64,000 nt of DNA from Sapria himalayana (Eukaryota > Streptophyta > Magnoliopsida > Malpighiales > Rafflesiaceae), in contig JAREIK010000728.1 of assembly GCA_029783825.1 (NCBI GenBank), positions 536,900 to 600,899 of the forward strand, in the 5' to 3' direction. Positions 59,202 to 64,000 of the stretch are shown here, piece by piece. The position numbers were made by a program, and so were the translations under genes. The notes beneath the pieces were generated by a model. It was not told the DNA's origin. It saw only the letters and a program-made list of their open reading frames with translations, and did no database searches. The stretch's first letter is position 1. Each line of letters opens with the position of its first letter.

Positions 59202-59209
59202 ATTAAGAT

Positions 59210-59830
59210 ACTCAAGTCTCATTATGATGTATTATCTCGCTTAGGATGTTATAAAGCCATGTTAGAAGATATACTTTTTCTCTACTTTAATAAGATTTGA
59301 GAACTAGTACCACAACTTGTGAGAAGATTCGTTGTTGGTTGTAAGTTGGTTTTCTTTATGAAAACATGTCTGGATGAGAATGTTGCTCATCTTAAGGCAT
59401 GACTAGTAGCAAAAGGCTTCATTTAGATATTTGATGTGGATGATCGTGATACTTCTTTTCTAGTGAATAAGATAATCTTCATATGAATTTTTATTTTAAT
59501 GATAATATGTCATGGCTGGAGGATATTTTAGTTAGAAGTGATGAATATTTTTTTTCAGGTCGACCTTGATGATGATACTTATATGGAGTAACCATCTGAG
59601 TTTTTAGTAGTATAGTAAGATGCAATATGCAAATTGCAGAAGACACTATATAGCCTAAAGAAGTTTTGAAAGAATCATTTGCAAAATTTGTAACAAACAC
59701 TCACAATATTTGGTTTACATATATATGATATAATTTGTTCTTTAATTATTTAGAAAACCCCTAATGAAATTGTAATTTTGTTTATTGCATACATGGATAA
59801 TATTTTTGTTTTAAAAGATGATGAGTTGGG
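59210..59830 (+). pseudogene. Copia reverse transcriptase remnant
   Basis: Plus-strand translation: ELVPQLVRRFVVGCKLVFFM (59,300-59,360), then AHLKA-LVAKGFI (59,385-59,425), DTSFLV, then a decayed EVMNIFFQVDLDDDTYME (59,530-59,590) matching copia motifs WELVP..K..VGCKWVFK, RYKARLVAKGF and DVKNAFLHGDLEEEVYME. A later stretch follows to about 59,830. Stops are frequent. It continues directly from the right edge of the hAT-A element. Confidence 0.82.
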
Positions 59831-60425
59831 GTCGTGTCACCGTGCCGTGCTAGACACTACATAGTATGATTTGCATACCATGCCAAACATGACAATATGA
59901 TTCACGTGTCATGCCATAAAAAGTATGATTCACGTGTTGTGCCAAGCAGGGGATGAGAACCAATTGTCTAGCTCATCACGGCACGGTATCATGACTAAGT
60001 GTAGACCATGCCAGATTGTCCATGTTCCTGTCGAAACTCATTGTATGAAAATGCAAAGTGACCAGCTTATGTGACCGACCAATTGCAATAGTCCATTTAA
60101 GAAAGATCTGGCTTACGGGAACATATTTTTTTTTTAAAATAACCCACCCAATCATGCGGTCACTTGATTAGACTTGACCCATGACCATAGCTAGTCCCAT
60201 GTCCCCAAGCCAATGAACCATACCATTGGGCCAGGTACATGGGTCATGCCTAGGCAAACATGAGGCATGGCTAACATCGGACTAGCATGACATGAACCGT
60301 GCTATGGGGCGGCACGGTTTGAGACGAGACATGGTTTCGCATCGGGCAGTGTCGGGCCAAGGACAGCTGAACCATGCCATGCCACTGGGAGTGCTCGGGT
60401 TGCCCGGTCCAGTCGAAACCTTAAT
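59830..60425. mobile_element. Very old hAT family A-like remnant
   Basis: Decayed CCGTGCCGTGCTAGAC, CATGCC and GGGGCGGCACGG phrases with GGTTGCCCGGTCCAGTCGA at the right resemble family-A interiors after extensive C-to-T change. The TIRs are too diverged to place, and no target duplication was found. Minus-strand open frames (60,282-60,491) are not credited. Confidence 0.5.
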
Positions 60426-60429
60426 ACTA

Positions 60430-61500
60430 CCATGAACACCATCATGTATGCCTACTATTTGTCTAAGCATACGACTATTGGGTACTTGCATACACCACTA
60501 TGTTTGTTTATGTGCCTGCGCATTATCATAGTGAACTTGCATGCTAGGTGTACAACTCCTTTTTTTTCCAAGTAGCACACATATCGGTGTATCGTACTGA
60601 TACAATACATGCATTTTCTCTCTTTAAAATTTAAATATAACTCTAATATCATGTCATATATAAATTATACACAAATAACATAAACATCAACTCATATGAA
60701 AAATATACATTATATATAATTATATAATGATTAAAAATGATTAAGACAACTAATAAGTCGAATGCTCCTAGTAAAATAGATAAAAAAAACTGAATAAAAA
60801 CTATAATAGTATCTAATCACTTTTGTTGATGAATATATGAGATATATATAGATCTATCTTTTTTATAATAGATTATGTTTTTTTATGTTACATATATTTC
60901 ATAAAATAATAAAAAATTAATTTAATAAAAAGATAAAAAAAATAAGAATTAACAATGTATTATAATATATGAAAGAGAGATTCAACATTTATTGTATTGA
61001 TTACGAAATTATACATTAAATTTCTTGCAGTTGCACACTTAAATCAAGTAAGGTTGTTGATAGGAAGAATACATATTTGATTAAGATATTTCAGACCTTG
61101 AAATATCACAATCTACTTAATTAATTAGATGCTCTATTTTATTATTTTTCAATATATATTCTTTTAAATCATATATCTTAGAAAAATACTATTTAGTTTG
61201 TGTCATAGAATTTTTAAAAATATTTTTTTTATCCTTGATCATTCTTTATGATAGAACAAGTTAATATATATGGCTTTGAAATATATTTTTTTGAATATTC
61301 GACTACCCAAAGATACTACAAGTATTTTTCATTAAAGATTAGTAGGATTTTAGTAAGTACAAATATTATTTTTTTGACAATGACTCATTTTTGAATCATT
61401 CTAGAAAAAATGTGAATCCATATATTCCATATATTACATATAGATCCATTATCTTTAGTTTCTTTAATTATAGGCATACCTATACTATCAGTTTTTAGAG
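60430..61500. other. AT-rich DNA, no gene recognised
   Basis: No supported feature; the right end passes into copia RNase H. Confidence 0.4.
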
Positions 61501-62080
61501 AGAGTCTATGATCCATCATGGAGATTTGATTTCTTTCAGGAATCATTGACATTGTTAATTGATTGAATATTCAGATTCGATGTGCACTAGCATGCACCGA
61601 GAGGTCTATGATAGGTTATTGCTTTTTTCATGGAGACAACCTTGTCTCCTAGAAAATTACGATATACATAATTGTTTTGAGATCTAGTACAAAGAAAAAA
61701 TTTAGACTGATGATAATAGTTATTTATGAGATACATTGGATGTATCATTTGCTTAATGAAATTGAGTATCTAGTTCCTTTTTTTCATTATTTTTTATTGT
61801 AACAATTATACAATAAGACATATAGCTGCCTATTTGGTATTTCATAATGGATGAAATACATGGAGGTAGATTGTATTTTTTTCTAAGGGAGGGTAATTCG
61901 GATGAGTCCATTATTATTTGCATACTTTCAGATAGCAGAGCAATAGATACACATTTTCACGAGGACTTTGAAGGAGTCTCGGCTTACATTTTTTTTATAC
62001 AGTTTAGTATTATAAACTTGTAAGCACTAACTTGACATAGAATATTATATATATTTTTTTATTTTTTTTTTTTGATTTTT
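61500..62080 (+). pseudogene. Copia RNase H and polyprotein end
   Basis: Translation in shifting frames gives EYSDSMCTSMHREVYDRLLL (61,565-61,625, family pattern GYSDADWAG..D.RRS..GY), LENYDIHN, then IVTIIQ / YCNNYTIRHIAAYLVFHNG (61,795-61,850, family CDNQAA.HIA.NPVFHE), then IHIFTRTLKE (61,945-61,975, family ADIFTK.L). The same end segment occurs at 33,275-33,380. Confidence 0.65.
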
Positions 62081-62084
62081 TATG

Positions 62085-62805
62085 TGTTTGATTGAATTAC
62101 CTGATCTATGAGTTATCTCAATCATTTTTATTTATTATATAAACATATTTGATATATAAATTTTATCATGTGTTATTAGATTTTTTTTCAGCATTATTTT
62201 GTTAAAAATACAAAAGTAATGGTAAACTATAGCATCTTATTTCAAGTTTATGCGTAAATATATTTGAAATACCAAAGTCGAATGAGATAATGGTGAACTG
62301 AATTTTTTAATGTTTTTGTAAAGATTTCAAATAATTGATCATTTATAGGAATGCATACTGTAATAATATTCACATACTGAATTTTATTTCTAATAAAAAA
62401 ACAATTTATCTTTTATATGTTTTTTGGATGTTAGCACCTAATATGTGAGCTGCCCAAATTCAAGTAATATAATATTTATATAAGTTTTCCATTTGAATAT
62501 TTTATGATTTTTCATTATCATAGTTCTTGAGTACTGGAATGTGGAGTTGATCCAGATACTGATTCTATTATATTTTTCTTAAGTTTTAATTTTGATCATA
62601 AAAAAAAAATTTGCTAGATGTGGGGTTGATTGTAATGGTAGTACATAAGTTTGGTTCAGTAACTCTTCTTTGACTACGCTAACAAATATGTAGTTCTCTG
62701 ATAAGAAGAATATAGATATTGTACACTTAATTGCAAAACTTTCTCTGGATTTTCAGTCTTTTCTTGAGTACCGGAATCACTCGAAATTCTTATTAATGCT
62801 TATTT
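62085..62805. other. AT-rich DNA, probable CNX2 intron 3' part
   Basis: No repeat identified. It ends in a pyrimidine-containing TGCTTATTTGCAG splice acceptor just before the CNX2 exon at 62,810. Confidence 0.4.
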
Positions 62806-62809
62806 GCAG

Positions 62810-62878
62810 GTTTGTCTAAAGGACCCCCTTCGGCGTGGAGCAGATGAACATGAGCTTAGGGTTGTAATTGCAGCAGCG
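62810..62878 (+). CDS. CNX2: CNX2 3' exon (partial gene, uninterrupted)
   Basis: A 69-bp exon of 23 codons in phase 0 is bounded by TTTGCAG before 62,810 and GTAAGC after 62,878. It encodes VCLKDPLRRGADEHELRVVI plus AAA. Plant CNX2 and bacterial MoaA proteins carry (VSLRDPLRSGADDE.LREIIGAAV) near the C-terminus, downstream of the second iron-sulfur cluster cysteines; the match covers the full exon and has no stop. It lies on the same strand as, and 38 kb downstream of, the broken CNX2 exon at 24,220. The preceding exons, with the C-terminal cluster, and the final KRKK..HAGM exon were not seen. It may be the surviving end of the same decayed gene or of a separate copy. Confidence 0.85.
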
Positions 62879-63024
62879 GTAAGCCAACTTAATGGAAGAA
62901 AAGTAATAATTTTGTGGGGGCATAACCTGATATTTCTCAACTATAAACAATTACTCATCCAAACCAACCCATACAATAACAAAGATCGTATCTAGTGAAC
63001 AACACTCCTGCTTAGCGAGCCTAG

Positions 63025-63160
63025 GAGAGATTAATATTTCTACAATCTTATTACAAAAATCAAAGAGACTATATCTAATGAGTCTCAAACCTAAAAACTT
63101 TTATCCTTTGACAAATTCATTTACTATCGCACCAAGGCATGATCTCCTCCAAAGTCCAAA
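63025..63160 (-). repeat. SINE-like dispersed repeat, copy 4
   Basis: Minus strand: GAGATCATGCCTTGGTGCGA, TAGTAAATGAATTTGTCAAA, GGATAAAAG, AGGTTTGAGACTCATTAGAT, ATAGTCTCTTTG, with a GAGAGATTAATATTTCT tail. The CCTTGGTGCGATAG and GGTTTGAGACTC segments are spaced like degenerate A and B boxes of a tRNA-derived SINE. Four copies in the window share this order. No poly-A or target duplication was identified, so SINE is a working label. Confidence 0.5.
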
Positions 63161-63554
63161 CTAACTCACACAATATCATATTAAAAATGTTTGATTAAAT
63201 TAGGAATTATTGTAACTTTTTGGTGCATGCCTCTTGTTTGATTAAGTTATGTTGTATATACCCATGGTACATATTTTATTATATGACGAGTGATTATCAA
63301 TTATTTATTTCCTACACTTAACAAATTGGATTATTTTTTATGAATGAGCTAATTATTTCTAAGAAATATATAAAATCCTATAATATATCACATCTCTATA
63401 TAAGTTGATGTCTCACTTAAATTTGTCTATTCATTCTGCTAGTTATTGTATCCATGATTATTAAAATAAATACTAAGGCCTAAAAATTTTTTCATATATC
63501 TTTAAGAGACGAGTTGTGTCATTGTGATTTTGTTATGAGGAAATAATGAAATAA

Positions 63555-63685
63555 TTAATTATTTTATTATATATGTTATATGTGATATTGTGATAATCAA
63601 ATAATTATTCATATGATTTTTATTAAATTTATTAGAATCGATTGAAAGTCGCATCAAATAATAAATAAATACTAGTTCAATCAGA
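63555..63685 (+). pseudogene. Copia RNase H fragment
   Basis: YCDNQIIIHMIF at about 63,575-63,610 followed by IRID-KSHQI matches the copia CDNQAA.HIA...KHIE.D.H motif, nearly identical to the fragment at 20,755. Confidence 0.6.
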
Positions 63686-63699
63686 TTATATGTTGAAAT

Positions 63700-64000
63700 A
63701 TAGTTCTAAAGATCAATCTCTGTGAGAATATTAATTATATATCTCATATGTGACAACATAATTTCTTTTCTGTAGTAGATCATCTCTAAAGTATTTGAGT
63801 TTATCAAAATTATTTATTTAGAAATATGATTAAAGGTACTTTTCAAGTTGAGTGACTTTTAATTCATTATATTTTATTAAAAGGATGTCATTCACATACA
63901 TAATAAATAAGTATAGTCTGTCATTTGAGCTCATTTGAAAAAAAAAAGAATCAGTAACATACTTGTGCAATTTCAAAGAGGTAGTTAATCAATCAAATCA
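63700..64000 (-). pseudogene. Copia reverse transcriptase fragment (runs off the window)
   Basis: Reverse-strand translation at 63,905-63,760 gives YVNDILLIKYNELKVTQLEK and then FDKLKYFRDDLLQKR. This matches the copia YVDDILL catalytic region (second D retained, first D to N) and the DLGKLKYFLG motif. It is opposite in orientation to the RNase H fragment at 63,555, so two copia remnants meet here. It continues beyond 64,000. Confidence 0.7.

Noticed and set aside
1..64000. tRNA, rRNA and organelle-derived (NUPT/NUMT) genes
   Set aside because: None could be recognised by eye on either strand. A tRNAscan-SE run and organelle BLASTN would settle this.

Overview
The window is nuclear DNA of a flowering plant. 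It is AT-rich, almost gene-free and filled with old transposable elements: Ty1/copia, Ty3/gypsy including a chromodomain chromovirus and an Athila/Tat-like element, hAT, CACTA, and probable SINE and foldback elements. The species cannot be fixed from what is visible. No complete intact protein gene was found. The only host gene recognised is the molybdenum-cofactor gene CNX2 (a MoaA-type radical-SAM GTP 3',8-cyclase). Two splice-bounded CNX2 exons lie on the + strand: a long exon at 24,220-24,840 carrying three in-frame stops, and a short, uninterrupted 3' exon at 62,810-62,878. A possible first exon starts at 14,518. Their shared strand and order suggest one CNX2 locus, now decayed, whose introns grew by transposon insertion; the central exons were not found.

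Layout. 1-1,850: AT-rich, with microsatellites and a degenerate tandem repeat. 1,850-9,760: a minus-strand Ty3/gypsy element broken by a CACTA element (which itself holds a 516-bp hAT element) and by a 2.2-kb hAT element with transposase remains. 11,550-14,230: a plus-strand chromovirus with a chromodomain. 14,260-15,350: a gene-like 5' region, possibly the CNX2 start. 15,550-20,900: a plus-strand copia element split by a hAT-B element. 21,680-23,970: an inverted pair of AT-rich elements enclosing GC-rich, GAGCTC-rich DNA and a hAT-B remnant. 24,220-24,840: CNX2 exon. 25,747-26,853: a foldback element with a 7-bp minisatellite. 27,000-36,000: AT-rich DNA with copia fragments, SINE-like copies and one hAT-A element. 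36,046-44,785: an LTR element with two ~1.1-kb LTRs, gag and protease but no recognisable reverse transcriptase. 44,840-48,430: a minus-strand copia element and a diverged duplication. 48,600-50,000: a gypsy gag with its primer site, split by a hAT-B element. 50,393-53,215: a minus-strand copia element with a clear LTR. 53,217-56,731: a truncated hAT-A element joined to a 3.3-kb hAT-B element with a DUF659/hAT transposase pseudogene. 58,128-59,201: a hAT-A element next to copia. 59,210-62,080: more copia and hAT remains. 62,810-62,878: CNX2 exon. 63,000-64,000: SINE-like and copia fragments.

Two hAT families recur. Family A has TIRs of the type TAGAGGTGTCAAACGGGCC, with 8-bp target duplications readable at four loci. 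Family B has ends rich in CCGTGTCCGTGCAACAT and internal G-rich tracts. Every transposon coding region is broken by stops or frameshifts, so nothing here looks capable of autonomous movement. Recognition was by eye from translated motifs; identities and exact borders are estimates.
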